Shown piece by piece: positions 8,453 through 18,264 of a stretch of 64,000 nt of DNA. Position 1 is the stretch's first letter. Every line of letters begins with the position of its first letter. Made by a program: the position numbers and the translations under genes. The notes beneath the pieces are model-generated. The model saw only the letters and a program-made list of their open reading frames with translations, did not search any database and was not told the DNA's origin. Origin of the DNA: an uncultured Pseudomonadota bacterium. GTDB lineage: Bacteria; Pseudomonadota; Gammaproteobacteria; Burkholderiales; SG8-39. The DNA lies in the NCBI GenBank assembly GCA_903829815.1, contig CAIKRR010000059.1:127311-191310 (forward strand), written 5' to 3'.

Positions 8453-9694
8453 ATGACACGGGTCATCGAACGCACAACCCATCGCCCAGCGATACCCCGC
8501 CATGAGCCTGCCTCGATGCCCGACCTGCTCGAACGCGCACGGGCGCTGGTGCCGCTGCTGCGAGAGCGCAGCGCCGATACCGAACGTGCCCGGCGTGTAC
8601 CGGCCGCCAACATCGCCGCACTTCGCGAGGCAGGTCTGTTTCGTTTGATGGGGCCGACGCGGTTTGGCGGCATGGAGCGCAGCTTCAACGACCTCGTCGA
8701 TGTCGGCGCCGAGATCGGCAGAGGCTGCGGATCGACCGCCTGGGCCTTCGGCCTGGTGAGCATCCACCACTGGCTGCTCGCGACGTTTCCGGCAGCCGCC
8801 CAGGCAGAAATATTTGGTGCCGACCCGGACGTCGTCATCTGCGGTTCCTACGCGCCAGTGGCCAAAGCCATCGCGGTCCCCGGTGGCTACACGGTGCAAG
8901 GCAGCTGGGGTTTCGCAAGCAACTGCGACAACGCGCAGTGGTCTTTGCTTGGCGTGCAGTTTCCCCCCGACGAGGCAACCGGCTTGCCACGCGGCCCGGG
9001 CTTCGTGATCGTGCCAAGCGGCGATCACGAGATTGACGACAACTGGGAGACGGTGGGCCTGTGCGGCACCGGTAGCAAGACCATTGTCATCCGGGAACCG
9101 GTCTTCGTGCCTGCGCATCGGGTGCTGACCTACGCCGAAGCAGCATCGAACCGGCCGCCGGGAACGCTGGTGAACAGCAACACGATCTACCGGGTTCCTT
9201 TTCTGGCAGCCATTCCGACCTCGCTGGTGGCACCGGCCATCGGCATGGTACGGGGCGCCATCGACGACTTTCTGGCGATGGCCAGCGTGCGCGTCACGCG
9301 GGGGGCAGTGGCCGGTGGCGGCCGCTCGATGGCCGAATTCCAGACGGTGCAGTTGCGCGTGGCCGAAGCCTCGGCCAAGGTCGATGCCGCACGTCTGTTG
9401 ATCGAACGCGACTTGCGCGACGTCGAGCAGTGTGCTGCCCGCGGTGAAGCCATCACGGTAGACCAGCGCATCCGCAATCGGCGCGATCAGGCCTTTGCGG
9501 TGAAACTGTGCGCCGAAGCAATCGACGCGATGTATGCCGCGGTGGGTGGCGGTGGCATCTATCTGTCCAATCGCGTGCAGCAGGCGTGGCGCGACGTCAA
9601 TGCAGTGGCCAAGCACATCAGCCTCAACTGGGATGCGGTGGGCAGCATGTACGGGCAGCATGTGCTCGGTCTGCCACCGCAGGGCCAGTACTGA
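8453..9694 (+). CDS. Acyl-CoA dehydrogenase-fold flavin monooxygenase (HpaB-C2/HsaA-like oxygenase)
   Basis: A 413-aa protein of the acyl-CoA dehydrogenase fold that resembles reduced-flavin-dependent hydroxylases such as HsaA and the C2 component of 4-hydroxyphenylacetate hydroxylase rather than true dehydrogenases. Visible blocks are LREAGLFRLMGPTRFGGME, GCGSTAWAFGLVSIHHW, GYTVQGSWGFASNCDNAQW, and a C-terminal GGGGIYLSNRVQQAWRDVNAVAKHISLNWD. Enzymes of this type need a separate flavin reductase (HpaC/HsaB-like), which is not in the window. ATG 8453 was used; an alternative ATG at 8516 (MPDLLERAR) would remove 21 residues. It is divergent from marR and probably acts on the same aromatic-type substrate. 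Confidence 0.82.
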   Translation: MTRVIERTTHRPAIPRHEPASMPDLLERARALVPLLRERSADTERARRVPAANIAALREAGLFRLMGPTRFGGMERSFNDLVDVGAEIGRGCGSTAWAFGLVSIHHWLLATFPAAAQAEIFGADPDVVICGSYAPVAKAIAVPGGYTVQGSWGFASNCDNAQWSLLGVQFPPDEATGLPRGPGFVIVPSGDHEIDDNWETVGLCGTGSKTIVIREPVFVPAHRVLTYAEAASNRPPGTLVNSNTIYRVPFLAAIPTSLVAPAIGMVRGAIDDFLAMASVRVTRGAVAGGGRSMAEFQTVQLRVAEASAKVDAARLLIERDLRDVEQCAARGEAITVDQRIRNRRDQAFAVKLCAEAIDAMYAAVGGGGIYLSNRVQQAWRDVNAVAKHISLNWDAVGSMYGQHVLGLPPQGQY

Positions 9695-9917
9695 TCGCCT
9701 GATCGCGCCACTGGCGGCGTCGGGCGGCGCGGACTCACCCGCGTCGCACAGGCCTCGGGTGGACCACAGCCCGCTTCGCGGTGTCAGGTGCGATCGGTGC
9801 ACGCCATCAGGCTGCAGGCTGGCAAGATACTTGCTAAAACTCGCGAGTCCGAACGGGGTTGCCGTTCCGTCGAGCACGCAACCGATGATGGCCGCCTGAC
9901 CTGGAGTCCGCCGCACC

Positions 9918-11333
9918 ATGCCAGCCACTTTCTACAATGAAATGCACGCCGCTGACGCAGGTGTGCGCGCTCACTACCGACAGTTCGACCATTGGTTGAG
10001 CACCACCGCCCCCGACAGGGTGGCCCAGAAGCGGTCGGAAGCCGACCTGCTCTTTCGCCGGGCCGGCATCACGTTTGCAGTCTATGGCGAAGCGGCGGGT
10101 ACCGAGCGACTGATTCCGTTCGACATCATCCCGCGCATCATTCCGCAGCACGAGTGGCGCATGCTGGAGCGCGGGTTGAAACAGCGGGTACACGCCCTCA
10201 ACCTCTTTCTGCACGACGTGTATCACGAGCAGAAGATCGTCAAGGCCGGCATCGTACCGGCCGAGAAGGTACTGGGGAACGCCCAGTTCCGTGAAAGCAT
10301 GCGCGGCGTCGATGTGCCCGGCGGCATCTATGCACACATCGCCGGCGTGGACATCGTGCGCGCCGGCGAAGGCGAGTACTACGTACTCGAGGACAATCTG
10401 CGGGTTCCCTCGGGCGTGTCCTACATGCTCGAGAACCGCAAGATGATGATGAGGCTGTTCCCCGAGCTCTTTGCGCGCGAGATGGTGGCGCCGGTCGATC
10501 ACTACCCGGACATGCTGCTCGAGAACCTGCGGGCGGTCGGGCCAGCAGGTCTGCCCAACCCGACCGTGGTTCTGCTGACCCCGGGGGTCTACAACTCGGC
10601 CTACTTCGAGCACTCGTTTCTGGCCCAGCAGATGGGCATCGAACTCGTGCAGGGGCGCGACCTCTTCGTGAAGAACCGGGTGGTGTTCATGCACACCACC
10701 CGGGGGCCGCAGCGGGTCGACGTGATCTATCGCCGGATCGATGATGACTTTCTCGATCCGCAAGCCTTTCGCGCCGACTCGATGCTCGGGGTGCCAGGAC
10801 TCTTCGAGGCTTATCTGGCAGGCAATGTGACCCTCGCCAACGCCATCGGCACCGGCGTGGCTGATGACAAGTCGATGTATATCCATGTGCCCGACATGAT
10901 CCGGTTCTACCTGGCCGAGGAGCCGGTGCTCTCGAACGTGCCGACCTGGCAGCCCAGCCGGCCCGAGGACCTGTCCTACGTGCTGGCCCACCTGGCCGAC
11001 GTGGTCGTCAAGGAGGTGCACGGCGCGGGTGGCTACGGCATGCTGGTCGGCCCGGCCGCCACGCAGGCCGAACTGGAAGACTTCCGTGCCCGGCTGATCG
11101 CCGATCCGGGCCGCTACATCGCGCAGCCTACCCTCGCACTGTCGACCTGCCCCACCTTTGCGGGTACCGACATCGCACCGCGGCACATCGACCTGCGGCC
11201 GTTCGTGCTGTCGGGTCGCGACATCAATCTCGTTCCGGGCGGACTGTCGCGCGTGGCACTGCGCGAAGGCTCGCTGGTGGTGAATTCCTCGCAGGGCGGG
11301 GGCACCAAGGACACCTGGGTACTGGAGGCCTGA
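9918..11333 (+). CDS. Circularly permuted type ATP-grasp protein (COG2308), putative amidoligase
   Basis: A 471-aa protein of the DUF404/DUF407 (COG2308) family, predicted by comparative genomics to be an ATP-grasp COOH-amine ligase with permuted domain order. Visible motifs: FDIIPRIIPQHEW near 68-80, the metal/nucleotide motif VLEDNLRVPSG (Glu158, Asp159, Asn160), VLLTPGVYNSAYFEHSFLA, VIYRRIDDDFLDP, a glycine-rich loop after Lys365 (KEVHGAGGYGM), and the C-terminal QGGGTKDTWVLE. All active-site segments look intact, unlike the paralogue at 15721. It is the first gene of a five-gene cluster, ends 3 bp before the alpha-E gene, and should work with that protein and the transglutaminase-DUF2126 protein. 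The substrate is unknown. Confidence 0.92.
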   Translation: MPATFYNEMHAADAGVRAHYRQFDHWLSTTAPDRVAQKRSEADLLFRRAGITFAVYGEAAGTERLIPFDIIPRIIPQHEWRMLERGLKQRVHALNLFLHDVYHEQKIVKAGIVPAEKVLGNAQFRESMRGVDVPGGIYAHIAGVDIVRAGEGEYYVLEDNLRVPSGVSYMLENRKMMMRLFPELFAREMVAPVDHYPDMLLENLRAVGPAGLPNPTVVLLTPGVYNSAYFEHSFLAQQMGIELVQGRDLFVKNRVVFMHTTRGPQRVDVIYRRIDDDFLDPQAFRADSMLGVPGLFEAYLAGNVTLANAIGTGVADDKSMYIHVPDMIRFYLAEEPVLSNVPTWQPSRPEDLSYVLAHLADVVVKEVHGAGGYGMLVGPAATQAELEDFRARLIADPGRYIAQPTLALSTCPTFAGTDIAPRHIDLRPFVLSGRDINLVPGGLSRVALREGSLVVNSSQGGGTKDTWVLEA

Positions 11334-11336
11334 ACC

Positions 11337-12296
11337 GTGCTCAGCCGCACCGCCAATGAACTGTACTGGATGGCCCGCCACATCGAGCGCGCCGAGAACA
11401 CCGCCCGCATGCTGGACATCACGAGCCAGCTCGCCTTGCTGCCCTACCGGCAGATGGAACCCGGCCAGTCATGGGCGGCGCCCTGGGCGATACCGCTCAT
11501 CACCACCGGGATTGCCACCGACTTCTATGCCCGCCACCCGGTGCTTTCCCCGGAAAACGTACTCGACTTCCTGGTGTGCGATGCAAGCAATCCGTCATCC
11601 ATCGCCGCCTGCATCAACGCAGCCCGCGAATCGGGACGTGCGGTGCGTGGTTCGATCAGCCAGGAGATGTACGAAGATCTGAATCTCACCTGGCTCGAGT
11701 TGCAGCACTACACGCTCGAGCGGGTGCTCAGCCAGGGGCCGAGCGACTTCTTCGACTGGGTGAAGCGACGCTCCCACCTCTTTCGCGGCGCCACGTTCGG
11801 CACCATGCTGCGCGACGAGGGCTACAGTTTCATCCGCATGGGCACGTTTCTCGAGCGGGCCGACAACACGGCGCGCATCGTCGACGTGAAGTACTACACC
11901 CTTCTGCCCAGCCTCGATGATGTCGGCGGGGCGGTCGACTACTACCAGTGGAGCGCGCTGCTGCGCAGCGTCTCGGCCTTCGAGGCCTACCGCAAGATCT
12001 ATCGCGACACGATCACGCCGGTGCGCGTGGCCGAGCTCCTCATCCTGCGTGAAGACATGCCACGCTCCCTGCACGCCTGCATGGGGGAGATGTACGAAAT
12101 CCTCAAGGGTCTGTCCGACGCAGGCACACGCGAGCCAGAGCGACTGGCGGGCGAGATCCATGCCCAGCTGCACTACGGCCGCACCGAGCAGATCTTTGCC
12201 ACCGGGCTGCACGAGTACCTGATGGCCTTCCTCGACAAGACCAGCCAGCTGGCCCAGGAAATCACCGACCATTTCCTGGTGCCGGTGCAGCGCTGA
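11337..12296 (+). CDS. Alpha-E domain protein (COG2307, DUF403)
   Basis: A 319-aa, all-helical protein beginning at GTG. The start MLSRTANELYWMARHIERAENTARMLD is the family signature, and DNTARIVDVKYY repeats the same pattern in the middle of the protein. Alpha-E proteins occur almost always next to or fused with COG2308 ATP-grasp proteins and are thought to be helper or catalytic partners in amide-bond formation; no biochemical activity is established to my knowledge. It is separated from the ATP-grasp gene by 3 bp and is followed after 36 bp by the transglutaminase-DUF2126 gene. The same domain is fused to the second ATP-grasp copy at 15721-18264. Confidence 0.92.
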   Translation: MLSRTANELYWMARHIERAENTARMLDITSQLALLPYRQMEPGQSWAAPWAIPLITTGIATDFYARHPVLSPENVLDFLVCDASNPSSIAACINAARESGRAVRGSISQEMYEDLNLTWLELQHYTLERVLSQGPSDFFDWVKRRSHLFRGATFGTMLRDEGYSFIRMGTFLERADNTARIVDVKYYTLLPSLDDVGGAVDYYQWSALLRSVSAFEAYRKIYRDTITPVRVAELLILREDMPRSLHACMGEMYEILKGLSDAGTREPERLAGEIHAQLHYGRTEQIFATGLHEYLMAFLDKTSQLAQEITDHFLVPVQR

Positions 12297-12332
12297 CCGG
12301 CGCGCCCGCGCGCCACCGAACGGAGCTCGATC

Positions 12333-15300
12333 GTGTCGATCCAGGTTGCACTCAATCACGTGACGCAGTACCACTACGACCGCCCGGTGCTGCTCGGACC
12401 GCAGGTGGTGCGTCTGCGCCCGGCACCCCATGCACGCACCCGCATCCTGTCGTACTCGATGCGGGTCGAGCCGGGCAAGCACTTCATCAACTGGCAGCAG
12501 GACCCGCAATCGAACTACCAGGCCCGGCTGGTCTTCCCCGACCGCACCCGCGTGCTCCGGGTCGAGATCGACCTCGTGGTCGAGATGGCCGTCTTCAATC
12601 CGTTTGACTTCTTTCTGGAGCCGCGCGCCGAACACTACCCGTTCGAATACGACAGCGATCAGGCCAGCGAGCTGGCGCCGTTTCGCAGCTGCCTGCCCCT
12701 GACACCGCGGCTCGAAGCGTTCGTGGCCAGCGTGTCGCGCGCGCGTCGGCCCATGATGGACATGCTGGTTGAAATCAACCAGCGGCTGCAGGGCGAGGTG
12801 GCCTATCTGATCCGGATGGAACCGGGCGTTCAAAGCCCCGAGGAAACCCTCACGCTCGGCTCCGGGTCGTGCCGCGACTCGGCCTGGCTCTTCGTCCAGG
12901 TGGCCCGCCAGCTGGGGTTTGCCGCACGCTTTGCCTCGGGTTACCTGATTCAGCTGGCGCCCGACCAGAAGTCACTGGATGGTCCCTCGGGACCGACCCG
13001 CGACTTCACCGATCTGCATGCCTGGGCCGAGATCTACCTGCCGGGTGCCGGCTGGATCGGCTTTGACCCCACCTCGGGCCTGCTCGCAGGCGAAGGGCAT
13101 GTGCCCCTTGCGTGCACGCCCGAACCCACCTCGGCGGCCCCGATCAGCGGCGCCATCGAAGTGTGCGAGGTCGAGTTCTCGCACGCCATGCAGGTCACCC
13201 GCATTGCCGAGACGCCGCGCGTCACCCGCCCGTATACCGAGGCGCAGTGGGCGGCCATCCATGCTCTGGGCTGCGCAGTCGACGATGATCTGGCGAGCCT
13301 CGATGTACGCCTCACCCAGGGCGGTGAGCCCACCTTCGTCTCGATCGACGATCGCAACGGTGCCGAATGGAATACCGAGGCCATGGGGCCCGACAAGCTC
13401 GCGCGTGCCGAAGCACTCACCGCACGCCTGCGCGCACGTTACGCACCCCAGGGCCTCATGCACTACGGGCAAGGCAAGTGGTATCCCGGCGAGCAACTCC
13501 CGCGCTGGTCGCTCAACCTGTTCTGGCGCCGCGATGGTGAACCGATCTGGCGCGACCCGACGCTCGTGGCTGACGAGTCAACCGACTGCCCGGTCGACGA
13601 ATCGACCGGCGCGGCCTTTCTCGCAGCGCTCGCCGCTCGCCTTGGGGTCAATCAGAGCTGCGTGTTCGAAGCCTTCGAGGACGCCTGGTACTACCTGTGG
13701 CGCGAGCGGCGCCTGCCCGCCAACGTCGACCCGTTCGACTCGCGCCTCGCCGACCCGCAGGAACGCGAGCGTCTGCGACGCATCTTCATGCGCGGCCTCG
13801 ATCGGGTGGCAGGGCATGTCTTGCCGATCGGACGCGCCACCAGCGGACCACCGCGCTGGGTGAGCGGGCCCTGGTTCCTGCGCGAGCAGCGCTGTTACCT
13901 CGTGCCTGGTGACTCACCGATCGGCTACCGGCTGCCGATCGACTCGCAGCCCTGGGTCGAACAGAGCGACTACCCTTTCACGCATCCGATCGACCCGAGC
14001 GTCGAGCAGGCACCGCTGCCCCGCGCCGGCGAGTGGCCTCTGAGCACGCGGCCGCCCATGACCGCCCTCGCGAGCCCTGGCGGGGCCAGCCAGCCGTCGG
14101 TCGCGCGCGCGCCGACCCGCACCGGGCGCGACCTCATGAACGGTCGCCCGGTCGATGCGCGGCCCGCGCTCTTCGAGTCGGCCGCCTGGATCACCCGCAC
14201 CGCGCTGTGTGCCCAGGTACGCGGCGGCATCCTGCACCTGTTCATGCCGCCCCTGGCGGCGCTCGAGGACTATCTCGACCTGGTGGCTGCCATCGAGGCA
14301 GTCGCGGCCGCGATGCGCCTGCCGGTGCGGCTCGAGGGCTACGAACCGCCCCGCGACCCGCGTCTCGCCCTGCTGCGAGTGACCCCCGACCCGGGCGTCA
14401 TCGAAGTCAATGTGCAACCTGCCTCGAGCTGGACCGATCTGGTCGACCAGACCACCTTCCTTTACGCAGCGGCACGCGAATCGCGCCTCACCACCGAAAA
14501 GTTCATGCTCGACGGTCGCCATACGGGAACCGGAGGCGGCAATCACCTGGTCTTTGGCGGGGCAACCCCGAACGATTCGCCCTTCCTGCGCCGACCCGAC
14601 CTGCTCGCCAGCCTGATCGCGTGCTGGCACAACCACCCCTCACTGTCGTATCTCTTTTCGGGTCTGTTCATCGGCCCGACCAGCCAGGCACCGCGCATCG
14701 ACGAAGCACGGCACGAGTCGGTGTACGAGATGGAAATTGCCCTGTCGCAGATCACGCGCAAGGCGGGCGAACCGGTGTTGCCCTGGTTCATCGACCGGAC
14801 GCTGCGCAATCTGCTGGTGGATGTCACCGGCAACACCCATCGGGCCGAGTTCTGCATCGACAAGCTCTACTCGCCAGACAGCTCGACCGGCCGCCTCGGA
14901 TTGCTCGAGATGCGTGGGTTCGAGATGCCCCCGCACGAGCGCATGAGTCTTGCGCAACAACTCCTCGTGCGCGCACTGATTGCCCGCTTCTGGCAGCGGC
15001 CCTGGCGCCCGGCACGGCTGCAGCGCTGGGGTACCGAACTGCACGACCGCTTCATGCTGCCCTGGTTCATCTGGCATGACTTCACCGACGTGCTGCACGA
15101 GCTGAAGGAATCGGGCTATGACCTGGACCCAGCCTGGTTCGCACCCCACTTCGAGTTTCGCTTTCCGGTGCTGGGCGACTACGCCCTCGAAGGTATCCAT
15201 CTGGAATTGCGCATGGCGCTCGAACCCTGGCACGTGATGGGAGAGGAAGGCGCGGCCGCGGGCGCGGTGCGCTATGTCGACGCCTCGCTCGAGCGCGTGC

Positions 15301-15719
15301 AACTGAAAGCCACGGGCTGGATCGAAGGGCGCCATCAGCTCACCTGCAACGGACGTGTGGTGCCGCTCGCTGCCACCGGCCGCACCGGCGAATTCGTGGC
15401 GGGCGTTCGCTACCGAGCCTGGAACGCGCCGTCGAGCCTGCACCCGGGCATCGGCAGCCACGCACCGCTCACGTTTGACCTCATCGACACATGGACAGGG
15501 CGCTCGCTCGGCGGCTGCCAGTATCATGTGGCCCATCCGGGCGGTCGCAACTACGTGACCTTTCCGGTGAATGCCTACGAAGCCGAGGCTCGACGACTGG
15601 CCCGATTTGCCCGGTTCGGGCATACCCCGGGCCCGGTCTCTGCCACGCCAGAATCTCGCAATCCGGCTTATCCCTTCACGCTCGACCTGCGACGCGCACC
15701 GACACCCTACGACGCATGA
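12333..15719 (+). CDS. Transglutaminase-like domain fused to DUF2126 (putative amidoligase)
   Basis: A 1128-aa fusion starting at GTG. Residues ~1-290 form a bacterial transglutaminase-like (COG1305) unit with a beta-rich N-terminal part and the Cys-His-Asp triad at Cys180 (GSGSCRDSA), His229 (DLHAWAE) and Asp245 (FDPTSG). Residues ~300-1128 are the DUF2126/COG4196 domain, described as a putative amidoligase; it begins LDVRLTQGGEPTFVS and contains GKWYPGEQLPRW, HTGTGGGNHLVFGG and GLLEMRGFEMPPHERM. Fused ligase and peptidase-like parts suggest making and trimming, or transfer, of an amide or isopeptide bond. It is followed 1 bp later by the second ATP-grasp gene, so the cluster is tightly coupled. 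Confidence 0.93.
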   Translation: MSIQVALNHVTQYHYDRPVLLGPQVVRLRPAPHARTRILSYSMRVEPGKHFINWQQDPQSNYQARLVFPDRTRVLRVEIDLVVEMAVFNPFDFFLEPRAEHYPFEYDSDQASELAPFRSCLPLTPRLEAFVASVSRARRPMMDMLVEINQRLQGEVAYLIRMEPGVQSPEETLTLGSGSCRDSAWLFVQVARQLGFAARFASGYLIQLAPDQKSLDGPSGPTRDFTDLHAWAEIYLPGAGWIGFDPTSGLLAGEGHVPLACTPEPTSAAPISGAIEVCEVEFSHAMQVTRIAETPRVTRPYTEAQWAAIHALGCAVDDDLASLDVRLTQGGEPTFVSIDDRNGAEWNTEAMGPDKLARAEALTARLRARYAPQGLMHYGQGKWYPGEQLPRWSLNLFWRRDGEPIWRDPTLVADESTDCPVDESTGAAFLAALAARLGVNQSCVFEAFEDAWYYLWRERRLPANVDPFDSRLADPQERERLRRIFMRGLDRVAGHVLPIGRATSGPPRWVSGPWFLREQRCYLVPGDSPIGYRLPIDSQPWVEQSDYPFTHPIDPSVEQAPLPRAGEWPLSTRPPMTALASPGGASQPSVARAPTRTGRDLMNGRPVDARPALFESAAWITRTALCAQVRGGILHLFMPPLAALEDYLDLVAAIEAVAAAMRLPVRLEGYEPPRDPRLALLRVTPDPGVIEVNVQPASSWTDLVDQTTFLYAAARESRLTTEKFMLDGRHTGTGGGNHLVFGGATPNDSPFLRRPDLLASLIACWHNHPSLSYLFSGLFIGPTSQAPRIDEARHESVYEMEIALSQITRKAGEPVLPWFIDRTLRNLLVDVTGNTHRAEFCIDKLYSPDSSTGRLGLLEMRGFEMPPHERMSLAQQLLVRALIARFWQRPWRPARLQRWGTELHDRFMLPWFIWHDFTDVLHELKESGYDLDPAWFAPHFEFRFPVLGDYALEGIHLELRMALEPWHVMGEEGAAAGAVRYVDASLERVQLKATGWIEGRHQLTCNGRVVPLAATGRTGEFVAGVRYRAWNAPSSLHPGIGSHAPLTFDLIDTWTGRSLGGCQYHVAHPGGRNYVTFPVNAYEAEARRLARFARFGHTPGPVSATPESRNPAYPFTLDLRRAPTPYDA

Positions 15720-15720
15720 C

Positions 15721-18264
15721 ATGAACCACGCAGCGGCGGAAGAGATGTTCGCCACCTATCCGGTGGCGAAGGGATGTTTTGACGAGCTCCTCACCGGCAC
15801 CGCTCGTCCGCGCGCCCATTGGTCGGCGCTGCACCGCGAACTGACCGCAACCAGTCCGGCGCACATCCGCGACCGGCTCGGTGCGGCCGAACGCCAGATT
15901 CGCGAGATCGGCATCACCTACAACGTCTACGCCGACCCCAAGGGCCACGATCGTCCCTGGGAGCTCGACGTGCTGCCGATGGTGATCTCGGCCGAGGAAT
16001 GGGCCGCGATCGAGCAGGGCATCGCGCAGCGGGCGCGATTGCTGAACGCCGTGCTCGCCGACATCTACGGGGCGCAGACACTGTTGCGCGATGGCAGCGT
16101 CCCGGCCGGACTCATTCTCGGGCATAGCGGCTTTCTGCGCGCCGCCCATGGCGTTGCCGTACCGGGCGGCGTTCACCTGCACGCCTACGCGGCCGACCTG
16201 GCGCGCTCGCCTGACGGTCGGTGGTGGGTGCTGGCCGACCGCACCCAGGCGCCCTCGGGCGCAGGCTACGCGCTCGAGAACCGGCTGATCGTGCAACGGA
16301 TCTTTCCCGATCTGTTCCGCTCGATGCGAGTGCCTCACCTGGCACGCTTCTTTGCGGCACAGCGCGAGGCACTGATGAACTTCGCGCCCCGCGGTGAGGG
16401 CCAGCGCGGTGACGGCCCCACGCTCACCGTGCTACTGACACCCGGCCCGTACAACGAAACGTATTTCGAGCATGCCTTCCTCGCACGCTACCTGGGGTTT
16501 CCGTTGGTCGAGGGGGGCGATCTGGTCGTGCGCGATGGTTGCGTCTGGCTCAAGACCATCGCCGGCCTGAAGCGCGTACACGCCATCCTGCGCCGTCAGG
16601 ACGACAGCTACTGCGATCCGCTCGAATTGCGGGCCGACTCGGCCCTCGGCGTGGCGGGACTGCTCGATTGCGCGCGCCGGGGCACGGTACTGATTGCCAA
16701 TGCGCTCGGGTCGGGCGTTCTCGAATCAGGCGCGCTGCTCGGCTTCCTGCCGGCCCTGTCGCAACGATTGTTCGGCGAGGCACTGCAGATGCCTTCGGTG
16801 GCCACCTGGTGGTGTGGCCAGCAGGCGGCGCTCGAGGACGCCATCCGGAACATGGACCATCTGGTCTTCAAGCCCGCCGACCCGGCCGACGCATTTGAAC
16901 CCATCTTCGGGCAGGACCTCGACCGGGGCGGTCGCGAAGCGCTGCGTCAGCGCCTGTGTGCCCGGCCCGAGCGCTTCGTCGCCCAGGAACTCGTGCGGGT
17001 CTCGCAAGCGCCAGTCTTCACGCATGCCGGCGCCATCGGAGCACGCGGCATCGGCCTGCGCGTCTTTGCCGTGGCAACACCGGCCGGGTACGCGGTGATG
17101 CCCGGTGGCCTGACCCGAGTCGCCGGCCGGGCCGACGCGCGGGTGGTGTCGATGCAGCGTGGTGGTGGCTCGAAAGACACCTGGATCCAGTCAAGCGCCG
17201 CCATCGATGCCTCATTCACCCTGCTGCACCACAGGGTGAGTGCCGGTGACCTCATCCGCTCGGGCGCAGGCATCACCTCGCGGGTGGCCGAAAACCTGTA
17301 CTGGTTCGGGCGCTACTCGGAGCGCTGCGACGACACCGCGCGACTGCTTCGCATCGTGCTCAACCCCGCCCTGCACGACTCGGAAGACGATGGCAACGCA
17401 CTCGCCCCGTTGCACGCCCTGTCGCGTCGATTCGGCTTGCTGGGCGAAGAGGCCACCAGTCCGCTGGCGGTTGACCGAGCACTGCTGGCGGCCGCGACCA
17501 CCACCGAGAACCCGCTGGGCCTTGCCGGCAACCTGAGGCAACTGGAACGCGTGGCCTTCAACCTGCGCGACCGCATGTCGGCTGACAACTGGCGAACCAT
17601 CAACGGGCTCACCCGAGACCCCCTCTTCGGCCGCCCGCTGCCCTTGTCGGATACGCTCAACGGTCTCAATCGCATCGTGACTTCCCTGATGACCCTGGCC
17701 GGGTACGCCCTTGACGGCATGACGCGCGACCACGGCTGGCGCCTGCTGTCTCTCGGACGGCGGCTGGAACGACTGCTCTTTCAATGCCTCGCGCTCGAAT
17801 CGGCGCTGGGCGAAGGCAGCGGCTCGGGGCTCGGATGGCTGCTCGAACTCGCCGACTCGGTGGTGACCTACCGCTCACGCTACCTGTCGCGCCCCGAGTG
17901 GCTGCCCGTCCTCGACCTCCTCGTCTGCGACAACGCCAACCCGCGTGCGATCGCGATGCAAGCCAAGGGCATCAAGGACTTTCTGCACCGACTCGAGGAG
18001 AGCTTCGGGCCCTGCGGACATGCCGACTTCGCACCCGCCGCTGCGGCACTCGAAGCGCTCGACCCGGCGACCGACCTGCACCCCGAATCGATGCGACTGC
18101 GCAGTGCCATCCGCCAGATCACGACTGCGGCCTACGCGGTCAACGACCGACTCGCCGAACGCTTCTTCACCCATGTGCAGAGCCATCATTGGGCGAGCGC
18201 CGGGGCTGCGGTCGGTGCCGGGGCCGCAGTGGCACCCGACCTGACGACAGCAGACGCTGCCTGA
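15721..18264 (+). CDS. Circularly permuted ATP-grasp protein fused to alpha-E domain
   Basis: An 847-aa protein joining the two activities that are separate genes at 9918 and 11337. The ATP-grasp part is ~1-510 and ends SMQRGGGSKDTW, matching the C-terminus of the stand-alone copy; the alpha-E part is ~518-830 (ITSRVAENLYWFGRYSERCDDTARLL). The segment that reads LEDNLRVPSG in the first copy reads LADRTQAPSG here (Ala172, Asp173, Arg174), and the glycine-rich loop after the conserved Lys384 is replaced by PADPADAFEP. So this copy is either specialised for another substrate or inactive. ATG 15721 lies 1 bp after the previous stop; the in-frame codons upstream overlap the preceding gene and were rejected. 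Confidence 0.92.
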   Translation: MNHAAAEEMFATYPVAKGCFDELLTGTARPRAHWSALHRELTATSPAHIRDRLGAAERQIREIGITYNVYADPKGHDRPWELDVLPMVISAEEWAAIEQGIAQRARLLNAVLADIYGAQTLLRDGSVPAGLILGHSGFLRAAHGVAVPGGVHLHAYAADLARSPDGRWWVLADRTQAPSGAGYALENRLIVQRIFPDLFRSMRVPHLARFFAAQREALMNFAPRGEGQRGDGPTLTVLLTPGPYNETYFEHAFLARYLGFPLVEGGDLVVRDGCVWLKTIAGLKRVHAILRRQDDSYCDPLELRADSALGVAGLLDCARRGTVLIANALGSGVLESGALLGFLPALSQRLFGEALQMPSVATWWCGQQAALEDAIRNMDHLVFKPADPADAFEPIFGQDLDRGGREALRQRLCARPERFVAQELVRVSQAPVFTHAGAIGARGIGLRVFAVATPAGYAVMPGGLTRVAGRADARVVSMQRGGGSKDTWIQSSAAIDASFTLLHHRVSAGDLIRSGAGITSRVAENLYWFGRYSERCDDTARLLRIVLNPALHDSEDDGNALAPLHALSRRFGLLGEEATSPLAVDRALLAAATTTENPLGLAGNLRQLERVAFNLRDRMSADNWRTINGLTRDPLFGRPLPLSDTLNGLNRIVTSLMTLAGYALDGMTRDHGWRLLSLGRRLERLLFQCLALESALGEGSGSGLGWLLELADSVVTYRSRYLSRPEWLPVLDLLVCDNANPRAIAMQAKGIKDFLHRLEESFGPCGHADFAPAAAALEALDPATDLHPESMRLRSAIRQITTAAYAVNDRLAERFFTHVQSHHWASAGAAVGAGAAVAPDLTTADAA

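Noticed and set aside
9834..11381. A 515-codon open frame on the minus strand opposite the ATP-grasp gene
   Set aside because: Its translation has no recognisable domain and lies wholly opposite a strongly conserved gene; GC-rich DNA gives such antisense frames.
14640..15755. A 371-codon minus-strand frame opposite the DUF2126 region
   Set aside because: No domain or start signal; the plus-strand protein is conserved throughout.
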